Assembly: GCA_964017065.1 (NCBI GenBank)
Contig: OZ024784.1
Span: 10,149,152 to 10,213,151 of the forward strand
Direction: 5' to 3'
Source: Haliclona indistincta
Taxonomy: Eukaryota; Porifera; Demospongiae; Haplosclerida; Chalinidae
DNA length: 64,000 nucleotides
Below, one piece after another: positions 12,742-23,000 of this stretch. A program made the translations under genes and the position numbers. The number at the start of each line of letters is the position of its first letter. Positions within the stretch are counted from its first letter, which is position 1. A model generated the notes under the pieces. It had not been told where the DNA came from and did not search any database. It worked only from the letters and a program-made list of their open reading frames with translations.

Positions 12742-13421
12742 CTACTTGTTCTTGGAGAAGGATGAAGCATTCCTACTGATAGCCTTAGCTGTATTTCTTG
12801 GCTGTTCAACATGTTGCTGCTGGTTCCATGAGTGAGAATACTTGGCAATGTTAGCTCCATAGCTACGGTTAGCATACCACTCCCTCAGCCATTGACGGTG
12901 ATTGTAATGGGGCTCTCTGGATTGTATACGCTTCAGAAAGGCATGATTTTCAAGAGTGACACGGATTAAATCTCGTTGTCGTTTGGCTGTGTTGAGACTG
13001 TGGAATGGATCAAGAGTACAAGTAGTTTAACAGAATTTTTGTACCTGCGTTGTTGATAGTTATTGATGTGGTCGACCTTTCCTTTTGAAGACATCACATG
13101 GGCTAATCTTTCGACCAAGATTCGATTGTCTCTCTCGATGTTAGCCTTTCTCTCCTCCTCCATTTGTAGTTTCTTCAGGTTCACACGGCAGTGCATGTGT
13201 ATCATTGGAGACTTGTTATCAATAAGAGATTTGGCATTGTAGACCTATTATGAGCGGCAGATTGTTATGTGAAGTTACAGTACTGTAGATCTATCACGTA
13301 CCTTTGACCTGTGTGTGTCGAATCTCGCCTTGTCCCATTTTCTCTGCAAGACCATGTTGTTGGTCGGAGCAATGATATAAGTAGTTCTAGTGGTCGTCTT
13401 TTGATTCTGCTGCATTTTCAT
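12742..13421 (-). CDS. CFAP97D1: CFAP97-domain protein (CFAP97D1-like)
   Basis: CFAP97/Hemingway-domain proteins act in cilia and sperm flagella. Exons: 13302-13421, 13045-13244, 12742-12997, giving 191 residues (human CFAP97D1 is about 177). The diagnostic order is visible. A basic N-terminus with QRKWD near residue 30 is followed by VDNK-like sequence, then NLKKLQMEEER, then NRILVERL, and then the exon-3 block RDLIRVTLENHAFLKRI with PHYN. That last block matches CFAP97D1 better than its neighbour does. The start is the first Met of MKMQQ; the second Met, two codons on, is an alternative. It lies head-to-head with the CFAP97 gene at 13593, with 171 bp between start codons, and tail-to-tail with the SYCP2-like gene, 160 bp apart. 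The D1 versus D2 assignment is tentative. Confidence 0.85.
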
Positions 13422-13592
13422 CCGGATTGAATCAATAATAAGGAGGAATAATGGACGATACGGAGTACTAGCTAGATAGTACAAGTGAATCTGAACTGCA
13501 CTGCATGCGATCAAAGACGCGGTCACGTTGGCGTTTTAGTTTCCATGACAACGAGCTACCGCCTTGGAACCAATCAGCTTCGTTTGTTGCAA
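13422..13592. promoter_or_regulatory. Shared bidirectional promoter region of two CFAP97 genes
   Basis: This is the 171-bp interval between the divergent start codons. No TATA box is clear. The spacing requires a shared promoter or very short 5' UTRs. That both genes are driven from here is inferred from layout. Confidence 0.5.
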
Positions 13593-14541
13593 ATGGCACA
13601 TCGTAACTACCAACCCGCTCTGCCCTGCGGCAACAAACTACTCCAAAAGAAATGGGATGATGCGTACTTCAAGGAACACCAGCGTAGAGTATGTTACTAC
13701 TTGAATTTAGCTGATATTATACTACTGTCTGTCTTTGTACAGCTACGAAGCGCCAAGTGTGTTGTTGACACGAAGGCTCCTCCAAAACATCCACACATAA
13801 CGTCCAAACTAAAGAAACAACAGGTATAACTTGACAAAAACACTTGAACTGATAGTAGGAACGTATTTTGTGCTATAGATTGAGCGAGAAAGATCAGACG
13901 AGATCGACAAGGACAATTTCAAGCTCCTCCATCGAATGCAACAGATAATGAAGACAGAGGGTGGAGTGGACCACAGGAATAGTTATACACATCACAGGTA
14001 TACAAAATAAATAATCATGTTTGTAAATCTTATTAGACAATTTTTTTAGTTTAAATGCTCTAAAAAGACAACATGAGTTAGATCGCGTGGCAGTAGAGAA
14101 TAAGGTTAACAAACTTTTTTCTCTATCTGTCGATCTTTGATGTGTTCACTATTATAGCTAATGCTCAGGCGGCTTCAAGAGGTTAAACCCCAGTACAGTG
14201 TAACTCGTTGTGTTGAAGACTGGCGTAAGAATGCTGAACTTGCAGAACTGATTACAGCATTTCCAGCAGGCAGCCCAGGATCACAAAAGGTACAGTTAGA
14301 ACTATACGATAGTGTGCCTTTGATTATTGATACATTCACAGAAGAAAAAGAAGCCAACTGTTGGAAGTTATACAGTAAATCCTGTTTCAGTAAGTGATAT
14401 GGAATTAAATAAGATATCGAATGCATATCGATATTATGCCCATTGCTATCGACTATCCAGGATGAGTCAGTTGATAAGGATGAGGATGCTAACAGGCAAG
14501 ATGGCAGTAAGAAGGAAGATGAGAATACAGAGGATGTCTAA
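13593..14541 (+). CDS. CFAP97-domain protein, second paralogue
   Basis: Exons: 13593-13688, 13743-13823, 13879-13997, 14050-14104, 14158-14289, 14342-14389, 14461-14541, joining in phase to 203 residues. The start is the Met of MAHRNYQPALP, the usual opening of this family; an in-frame Met 16 codons upstream would also be possible. The family order is visible: QKKWDDAYFKEHQRR, VDTKAPPK, then KLKKQQIERERSDEIDKDN, then the block RQHELDRVAVENK, and a C-terminal acidic tail. Introns are only 50-70 bp. It is a divergent paralogue of the gene on the other strand at 13421, with the same domain order but more introns. A role in the ciliary or sperm axoneme is inferred from the family. It may be the CFAP97D2 counterpart, but that is not certain. 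Confidence 0.85.
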
Positions 14542-14668
14542 AATGTCATTTTCCCAAACAGTGATATCACACTAATAACAAACAGTTATTATCTCATTAT
14601 TTTGCACTTATAGTGATAATTATTGTAAATTATTGGGTGTACAAATCATCACTGACATGTTATAATGG

Positions 14669-16658
14669 TCACTGTATCGTGTCTGTTGATCCGTCAAGGA
14701 TGGCTTGTACTGTTTCCTGTAAATCAGCTGGTAGTTCACGTAGTAATGACTGCTCGTCAAATGCAAGTGGCTCATCACAAGGTGAGAAAGAGATGGCTTC
14801 TTGTAGTTGTTGAGGAGATGGCAAGGCATGGTGAGTAACGAGAGAAGGAAGGGAAGGAGAGAAAGAGGCTGAGGTAGCAGGTGATGACAAATGAGGTGTA
14901 AGACTCGGTGGGTCTGAGTCTTGTAATGGTAGCAATGATAGCGCAGGAGGAGGAGGAATAGAAGGAGGGAGTGAGGGTTCCTCTATTGGGAGAGGGGGTT
15001 GAACAAGAGAAGATGCTGTTGCGGCCGAGGGTTCAAGTAGCGATATTAGGTCAGCCATATTGAGAAGAGAAGAATCAAGAGCATCTAGTCCTAGTTGCGA
15101 GGCAACAGCAGCCATCATTTCACTCTCCTCCATCTCAGGAGTTAGTTCTGATGAAAATGGAGGAGCTGACATTGGAGGAGGTGAGAGTGAGGGTATAGAC
15201 GGGTGATTAGATACTGATAAAGAGTGACTTTTTCGAGGAGATAGTTCCTTAGTAGAAGCCAAAGAAGGACTTGATACAGAAGCAACAGAGAATGGAGATT
15301 CATCCATAAGTGTATCCTTATCATCCTTCTCTCCCTGCATACCGGAAAGCAATTCAGTGCATTCTTCCATTGGGAATGATTCAGTGGAGGATTGTGCTAG
15401 TGGTTGATTGCTGGGACTTGCTAGTTGTGCATCTAGTTGGGCAGGTGGCTCAGAAACTAGGGATGACATAGGTGTGGATGGTATAGGTGACGTATGAGAA
15501 ACAAGAAGTGAGGTGGAGGATGTAGCTGTATCTGTAGCAGTACATTCGAGAGAAGAGGAACACTGTAGTTCATTATCGTTATTAGTAGTGGTAGGAGGAA
15601 TAGGTGAAGGAATATCAAAATGGGGCGAGAGAGGAATTTGTGGTACGGAAGGAAGTGGACTTGCTGATGGATTGAATTGACTTTGTGTAGATGACACAGT
15701 AGGTGAAGGTGATGGGCATTGTTCAGTTGGAACCATAGGCTGCTGATTAGATACAACAGGAGAAGAGAGATGAGGAGAAGGTGGAGATACATTCTCTTTA
15801 GGAACTTCAGAAATTTTGTTTATTTCTTCACATTGAGTGTCCATTACCTCCTCCACTGATTCATCCTCTTTTGTTAGTTCTTGGTACACATCTTCTGTCT
15901 GCACAGCTGTTGTACTAAGAGCTACCTTCTCTACTGAAACCGTTTGGCATCCTTGTGTTCTCATGAGTGCTGCTGTCTTAGAGCGAGGAGCAGTTGATGG
16001 ATGATGAGATATGACATTACGCAGTGCTGCTTGCACGGTAGCAGGTATCTTTCTTTCTCCCTCTTCCACACTATCAATTTTCAGCTGAACTCCACTAGTG
16101 AAGGTTGCTGCAGTCAGTATCTGAGCTTGGGTTGAAGAAGATAAGGCATGTCGTGCCACTAATCGTGGGTTGCCCCTCATGACTCTTCTACCCTCTGGTA
16201 GCCATGTTCTGTGTGATCCCTGACCACAAACACTAAATAGTATGCAAAATAATTATTAGTCGAACTAATGCTATCACACAGCTTACCTGCTCGCAATGGC
16301 TGCCAATTCTTCATCATAGATAGCTCGGCGTACTTCAACATGATGCCTCTCAGTTGAGATACTGTTCATGAGTGACATAACTATACAGTGTATATAACAT
16401 AAAATAGATTACCTTAACTGTTGACTTAACTGGGACAGAGCCGAACGCTTGTCACTAACAGAGGAAGGTACAGGCGTCTTAGCACAGGCACACATAAATG
16501 GCTACTAACTTACAAAGTCAGCGGTCCCTGAGCACGAAAGGCCGTCACTATTGCAGCGTATGCTTCTAGTTCTACAAAAAATCGTTATAATTACCACAGA
16601 AATCATTGTTTCACCCACCTAGCCGACGAAGAACTCGTTTACACTGTTGAGCATCCAT
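14669..16658 (-). CDS. EMSY: EMSY-like protein with N-terminal ENT domain
   Basis: EMSY is a nuclear repressor that binds BRCA2 and chromatin factors through the region around its ENT domain. Exons: 16619-16658, 16514-16571, 16413-16454, 16287-16361, 14669-16232, for 592 residues (human protein about 1300). Residues 1-75 are a clear ENT domain: CKRVLRRLELEAYAAIV, then LSISTERHHVEVRRAI and DEELAAIA. A short basic stretch ending GRRVMRGNPRLV follows, as in EMSY. The rest, one 1564-bp exon, is Ser/Pro/Leu-rich and probably disordered. Near the C-terminus are acidic leucine patterns (LGLDALDSSLL, MADLISLLE and LLRELPADLQETVQAIL) that could be activation or docking helices. The gene is shorter than the vertebrate one and lacks recognisable later blocks. 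It is tail-to-tail with the CFAP97 gene, 127 bp apart, and head-to-head with EndoU. Confidence 0.85.
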
Positions 16659-16810
16659 TTTGAAAATATTTTAACCCTTTGTGGATAAACTTAGTTATCA
16701 AGTTTTGGCTACACAAACGAGCCCCTCCCTATAATCACATCTCGCTCAGACTCAGCCCTAGCGACCCTTGTGACTCTAGTGGAGCAGGAAAGTGGCGGAG
16801 CTGTGAAGAT
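16659..16810. promoter_or_regulatory. Shared bidirectional promoter region of EMSY-like and EndoU genes
   Basis: There are 152 bp between the EMSY-like start codon (16658, minus) and the EndoU start codon (16811, plus). No TATA box is evident. The space is too small for two independent conventional promoters, so shared use is inferred. Confidence 0.5.
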
Positions 16811-18422
16811 ATGGCTACTAACCAAGGCACACGAGGGTAAAAAATACTTGGAAATGATAGTAGGCTAGTAGAACGGTATATGTAGACCTCTGAGTACTCG
16901 TATCTATTGCAAATGAGTACTCAACTATGAGTATGATGCTACAGGTATATTGTGCTATAGCTATTGTATTTAATAATGCTTGCATTGTATTATGCAAGCA
17001 TTATTAAGATTATAAGTCAGTAAAGTGTTTACCTAGGTAGTCTGGTTTGCTACTTATGTTAGATGGATACCTTCACTCCTCCATTGCCGTCACATTTAGC
17101 AAGCATTCGGTGATACTAATGTGCATCTCACGTTTGTACAGTCTGATAGTTTTTATTTGTGTATACAATAAAGGGTACTTTTATTGATAGATGTGATCAT
17201 GACGTTGAGTTAAGTAAAGTGTGTCAATCATTATGGGAACTTGATGAGAACCGACTGGTACCAGGAAAGGACTATGAAATTAACTTGCAAGCAGGTAGCG
17301 ACATGTACTATTATAGCTAACTTATACTTGTATCATTAGGTACGAAATCATATTGGACTGCTGACAAAGCCAAATACCCTCTCTTTTCATACGTGACTCG
17401 TGAAGTGCTTGATCGTCCTACATATGCCAAATTCATCAGTCTATTGGACAATTATGAATCAAGTACAGGTACAAGTGAGGTTGTTACTGAAGAGGAGATC
17501 AAAGAAAACAGGGACTTTATTAACAGCATCACTGAGACAAAGGTGCAATTTGTAACTTAACCACCATAGACCGGGTAATTGCTAGCTAGCTGAGTGTATA
17601 CTATTAATGTGCATTATGTTATATTTCATGCATTTAGTTTTCATTGTTAGGATGGGTAATGAAAATTTTCGATCTACAGTATTAGTTGCATGGAATTAGA
17701 GTACAAGTACATAGAGATCTTTCTGCTAGAGTAGATTGACCACTTCTGTTTATAATTCAGGTGATGAAACATCTCCATGGTTACCTGGTTTCAAAAGGAT
17801 TGAGTTCTCCAGACTTGAGACAATTTAAACAACAATTGTACAATATTTGGTTCAAGTTGTACCGAAGGTAGAGTTGCTTTTGATTTAATATTTTTATGGT
17901 TCTTAATTTCCAGGACACGTGGATCTCGGGCACTGGATTCTTCTGCATTTGAACATGTGTTTGTTGGTGAAACACGAGGAGCTAAGGATGTGATTGGCTT
18001 TCACAACTGGATTCAATTTTACTTGCAGGAAAAGGCAGGTAATGTTGACTATCAAGGATACATTCTAGGCAGGAAGGTCAGCTTATTTTATCAATCACAT
18101 CCTTATAATTATCATTTTCACATACAGCCTGAAGAAGGATCCAAGAGTCATTTGATTACTATTAAATTCAAGTGGAACAGGGAAGTAAGTATTTGACTAC
18201 TGACTAGCTGATAGTGGTTGATAATTCACACAGGTGAAACCAATGGGAAGTACATTTATAGGCACAAGTCCTGAGTTTGAAATGGCTCTATATACACTGG
18301 TCTTTCTTTGCTGTCCTGGAGAAAAAGTCTACTTGTCATTTTGTGACATGAGTGTCTTGATTACATGCTACAAGCATGGACTGAATCTTGGTACAGCCTA
18401 TCCTAAAGATGCAGATATATAG
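16811..18422 (+). CDS. ENDOU: Poly(U)-specific endoribonuclease, EndoU family
   Basis: EndoU enzymes cut RNA at U-rich sites to leave 2',3'-cyclic phosphates, with Mn2+ stimulation. Exons: 16811-16836, 17191-17294, 17340-17542, 17761-17867, 17914-18076, 18128-18184, 18234-18422, for 282 residues (Xenopus XendoU 292). Family blocks are clear: [47 protein letters not shown] and [14 protein letters not shown]. The two catalytic His fall at about residues 161 and 177, spaced 16 apart as in XendoU. The catalytic Lys is in the LITIKFKW strand. There is no signal peptide or somatomedin-B domain, so the protein should be intracellular, like XendoU rather than secreted vertebrate ENDOU. The start sits in a tiny 26-bp first exon and is the weakest part of the model. 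Exons 2-7 lie between inverted repeats. Confidence 0.93.
17014..17115 (+). repeat. Left arm of inverted repeat around EndoU exons
   Basis: About 100 bp containing CCTAGGTAGTCTGGTTTGCT and a segment ending GCATTCGGTGATAC recurs in inverse orientation at 18803-18911, with small differences. The left arm lies in EndoU intron 1. Confidence 0.85.
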
Positions 18423-18534
18423 CAAACATGACCTATAGCAGTTAAACCGTGCCATGTCATTCTATGATAATATCATTATTAGACAGAAAAAATGAGAAAA
18501 CAGTCAATACACATAGTATTGTATTGTTGACAGT

Positions 18535-19464
18535 TTAATCTCCACTAGCTGCTTGAGATGAGGGAGTGGGTTCCTCTGTTGAGCATGAAGAAGGAAAAGA
18601 ATCATTATAAAAGAAGTCATAATTATCTATGCTAGCTGAATAATGTGATGGCTATAGATATCTAATAATGTGTGGGATTAGAAACACCTGTAAGCCAGAT
18701 GGATACTTGGATAGATATGTGTTGTATGAATCCTACTGTACCAAGATGCATACATTCAATATTGATAATGAACAATGGCAAATGTGGTGTTTTGGCACAT
18801 TTGTATCACCGAATGCTTGCTAAATGTGACGGCAATGGAAGAGTGAAGGTATCCATCTAGCTATAGCATACGTAGCAAACCAGACTACCTAGGTAAACAC
18901 TTTACTGACTTCAGAGTTACTACTGTGTGGCTAGAGAAATGAGTACACTTAAAAAAGTGTCAACTGAGTCGGGCTGTCAGATTACAAAAGTAGCAATCCG
19001 ATTATCCCTCAAGTATCTACGGTTTATCTATGGTTGTACATAATGTGCTGTCATCATCAGTTTCGTATTACAGTCAGAGGCCTAGTGTTTTAGGAAGCAA
19101 GCATTAACTTACTATCCTACAGAACACAAGGTGTTCTGCAACTTCTGCAATCTTATTGCAGGTATAAAGGATTCTGTTTATCTTCAAGGAACCTCTGACC
19201 ACCCAGTTATAGCCAATAACTGATGATAGTACTGTGCCTAGTTTATAAGTTGAGTCCGTGACATGAAATTGTGAGTACGAGAAAGGATAATGTCTAACCA
19301 TTCTCTGATTCTTCTTCTGCTGTCATCAACCAGTCAACCATCCTCTTCATCTGTGGCAGAAATACACTCTTGCCTTTTGTGACATGAGCATCATTGTACC
19401 ACTTTAGAATAGCCTGTTCTGTCAACACATCATCTGAAGAAACAGGAAAGCGTACATATGGCAG
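18535..19464 (-). pseudogene. Orphan C-terminal fragment of a BZW/5MP (W2-domain) gene
   Basis: Two exons, 19299-19464 and 18535-18575, join in phase to 68 residues and a stop. The sequence contains [20 protein letters not shown] and [17 protein letters not shown], the C-terminal end of the W2 (eIF5C) domain of BZW1/BZW2, translation regulators of about 420 residues. The acceptor at 19465 is good (CATCAG), but no upstream BZW exons exist in the 620 bp before the receptor gene R1. The piece looks like a duplicated gene tail left without its body. It has no start codon of its own and no frameshift or stop. Alternatively it could be a terminal exon spliced from elsewhere. Confidence 0.72.
18803..18911 (-). 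repeat. Right arm of inverted repeat around EndoU exons
   Basis: This is the inverse copy of 17014-17115. It lies in the intron of the BZW fragment, downstream of EndoU. It could be two copies of one short element, or one duplication. Confidence 0.85.
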
Positions 19465-20084
19465 CTGATGCCAAGTAGGTGTGATATTGGATTAGTTCCA
19501 AACTAGATAGCAAGCTGGTAACTGTTTACTTGTATTCAAGATTGTGAATGATTTTTCTGAACTCTTTATCATGCAGGTAAATTAGTGTAAAGTAGTGTAT
19601 CTGCCTCGCTTATTGAATGTAGTGTCTTGATGTCAGGAGCTGACCTGCACTAATAAACCCAGAGAGAACTCATGTCACGTTAGCTTCATTCCCAGGCTTT
19701 TATGGTTCGGTAGCGGAACCCTGCAATTGAGCCACGCCCTCTGGAGATGAGGCTAGGATCATGCATGTGTTTGCACTCAACAAGGTCTTTGTGAATCAGC
19801 CAAGCTACATATGTATGTGGGGTTAGACTGGACTGTATCTCCAGAACGCCGAATGATGGCGGTGTCGCCAATGGTTACATCATTGTTCTCTCCCTTCGCT
19901 AGGTACTCTTGTGGGGTCCAGCGACCGCCGTCCCGCCTGACCGGTTGCTATGCCTATGGCCGGTGTCAGTCTGACTAGAATTTTCACCATAACTGCATTT
20001 AAAAACCTCCATGCTCGAGGCAGATATAGCAGTATACATACAAAAGTCTTGTAAAAACTACATGTATAACAGTGTCAATGTTTT
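19465..20084. other. Intergenic stretch, no gene seen
   Basis: No upstream BZW exons or other coding exons are recognised between the BZW fragment and the stop codon of receptor R1. The segment 19680-19990 is more GC-rich and repeat-like, but I cannot classify it. Confidence 0.5.
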
Positions 20085-23000
20085 CTAAACAGGTGATTCT
20101 TGCTTCTCCGTGTCAGTGCCATATGGATATTCCGCATTAGGAGTGTCAGGTGAGTTTGCAGTTGCGGATAGATATACTTCATCTTTCATATTCAAGTTCT
20201 TCAAACCTAACTTATGATTTGACTACAGTAAAAAGAAATGAAGCCAAAAAATGTTTGATAGAGCAGTATAATAATGTAAAACCCACCTTAGTATTCAACA
20301 ACTCTTCCTGAAGAGCTGTAACTCGTCTCTGTAAAACATTGATTTTTTCTTTGTTAACTACAGCTTCTACTCCCAAAGAACTCGCTTGTTGAACAGTGTG
20401 CTGGGTAAATATATTCTCGCCCAGAGGGTCTTTGTACAATGCTATCATCTGTATGAATGAACGACATCAACTAAACATTATTACATAATGATGAATACCT
20501 TAGGAACGAAAAGAAACACCAGCACCACAGTAGTGGCCAGTATCAAATGAGCATTTAATAGACCTTCTTGAAGATCATTATACTGACCAAGTAAAAGTGA
20601 GAATATTAGCATTTCAATCACAAGAATGGTCGTTAGATAGATCATGGCACTGATTTCTTTAGACTCATTTAAAACTGGAATAGCAACTTTCCGTATAAGA
20701 ATAGCAAATACAAAAGCTGTTAGCTGAAGGATGACAAGGTAAGCAAAAAGGATAGTCACCCATGCATCACATTCATCAGGAAAACAACTGATGATAACAT
20801 GTCTTGTCCTGATTCCTCGTTCCTGCAACAGTCGAATAATAACAAGTAATTTTATTGAATTCGAGAGATTTCAAACAACTGCTCTTTCAGTAACATTTTC
20901 TATGTATAGACAGTGAGTGCAACAAAGTAACTGACATCTCTCGAAGGCTGTCTGGAAGCATCTGGTTGTGTATAAGCTCGTGGTATGCACATTGGTATGG
21001 AATACCCAATGATTATTAGTAGAACAGAGATTCCAGCTAGCACAGCAATAATCAACAACAGGAACCAATCAGAAACTCGCTAGATGATAAAAGGGTACAT
21101 TAAACAGTTAAATATCACATCAAGGTGACGGGTAACTCAACACACATGATACAAATGATGCTTCAAAGATTTGTGTGGTTTGGGCATTTCTGTCAAACAT
21201 TTCAGGCAAATTATTTTGTGTACTTATGGGTCATAAACACTGCCAAAAACAAGTACCAAATATTCAGTCTATAGACTGGATGAGAGGTGACTGCAGTGAT
21301 TTCAGCTAGCACTCTCTTTGATCTAGCTATAGCTAAACATTAATGGAGTTAAAAAATTGGGTTAGGACTTATGCATAGTAGCGTAATCACACTGAAACAT
21401 CATCTTCATGTGTACCCGCCACCTATAGTCAGTATTGTCAATTTCTAACCTTCTTTTTGGCAGTTGGGTTACGAAAAATATAATAGATTCTCCAAATCTT
21501 AGCAATTATAGGACCGAGTGTCAAAGAAAATCCCAATGAGGAAAAAATAGCTATAGTCTATAGGAAGATAAGCAATACAGTAAAAAAATAATAATATGGT
21601 TTCTTTTGCATGTGTTAAATGATAGAATATGATGCAGTTCAAAGGGCATGTAGAGGTCATTAATTCACATAGTCAAAATCAATGCAGAGAATGACAAAAA
21701 TTTAAGACGACTCGATAAGTTGCCATTGGCTATGAACCACAAATAAGCCTTTCCCAATAACGGGGAATGGAATGTAGTTAAGTGTTAATTAAACGTGAAT
21801 TCACTTCCAGAGTCCCATTTAGCTCCTCCCAGCGGCTGTGGGAGTGATTGAGAAAATAGGCGAACTTTAGACAGCGTGTACTCTTACACCTTACAGGTAC
21901 AAGTTTTAAACTGTAATTTGCCTATTCTTTACTATAAACTTCACACGCATTCTACGTTGACTACCAGCGCTGCTGTAGGGTACATAGATGCATGCTGTAG
22001 CGTTCACTTGTTTTTGTTTTACTTCACTAACAACAATGACTTGTACTAGTGTTATTCCTGTAATCAACTGTTGTTCAAGGTTACCGACACACCGCGCTAC
22101 TGTGGCAGCTTCTTCTCGTCCTTGTCTCCGTTCTACCGTTGCCTACCGGCGCTAAACACTCTACATCGACAAAGCGGAACTGCTCGCACATGGTTGGTGC
22201 TTCCACAAGGCTGTGCTTCTTTCAGTAACGCGTTCATTCCAGTTATGTCTGGAATCAAGACAGGTATGTCTGGCATTGGTGTTTCGCCGTTCAACTAAAT
22301 CACGATCGTGGTGATTCTAGTTCGTATTAATAGCCAGGCTTGTGCACTCGAAGTTACCCGATTTTGCAATAATAATCAGAACCCAGCTTGACAATGCTGA
22401 GCCCAAACTTCGTCCATTTTCTATATCACTCCCATACATTACAGCAGCAGAAAGACCCAAGAATTGATGTCACGATTAACTCCACCATACATTCCAATGG
22501 CTTATTGTGAAAGGCTTATCATAAACTTGCTGCAGATTACAATTAAATAGACATTATTTTAGTAAGAGGGCACGGAGCTACAGACTGTAAAAAAGAAACA
22601 GATATTACAGATTCTGTAAGTAGATGCTCATCATCATTTTCGAATTAGTAATGGTATCCACTTACATTGCACAAAATAATAATAATCACCTTACAAAATC
22701 CATCCCATATGACCTCGCTGGTAGTGGGAAGTACTGAAAAACATGTAGCAAGATATAACATCAAAGCTCCCACAATAGTGATATAATTGATATTGGGACT
22801 CGTCAGACGAACAATTCTGAAAAAAAAAATCATTAATCTTGAACTTAGCAAAAGAAGCATGAACAGGAACACATGAACAGGAACACATGAACAGGAACAC
22901 TTGAACAGGAACACATGAACAGGAACACATGAACAGAAGGAGAGTGCAACTTTAGTGTAGAATCAATGACATACTCCTGCTATTACGATTCAATTTCAAG

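Noticed and set aside
19680..19990. Block considered as missing upstream BZW exons or a SINE
   Set aside because: The minus-strand frame shows no W2 or HEAT-like similarity, and no A/B box promoter could be read with confidence.
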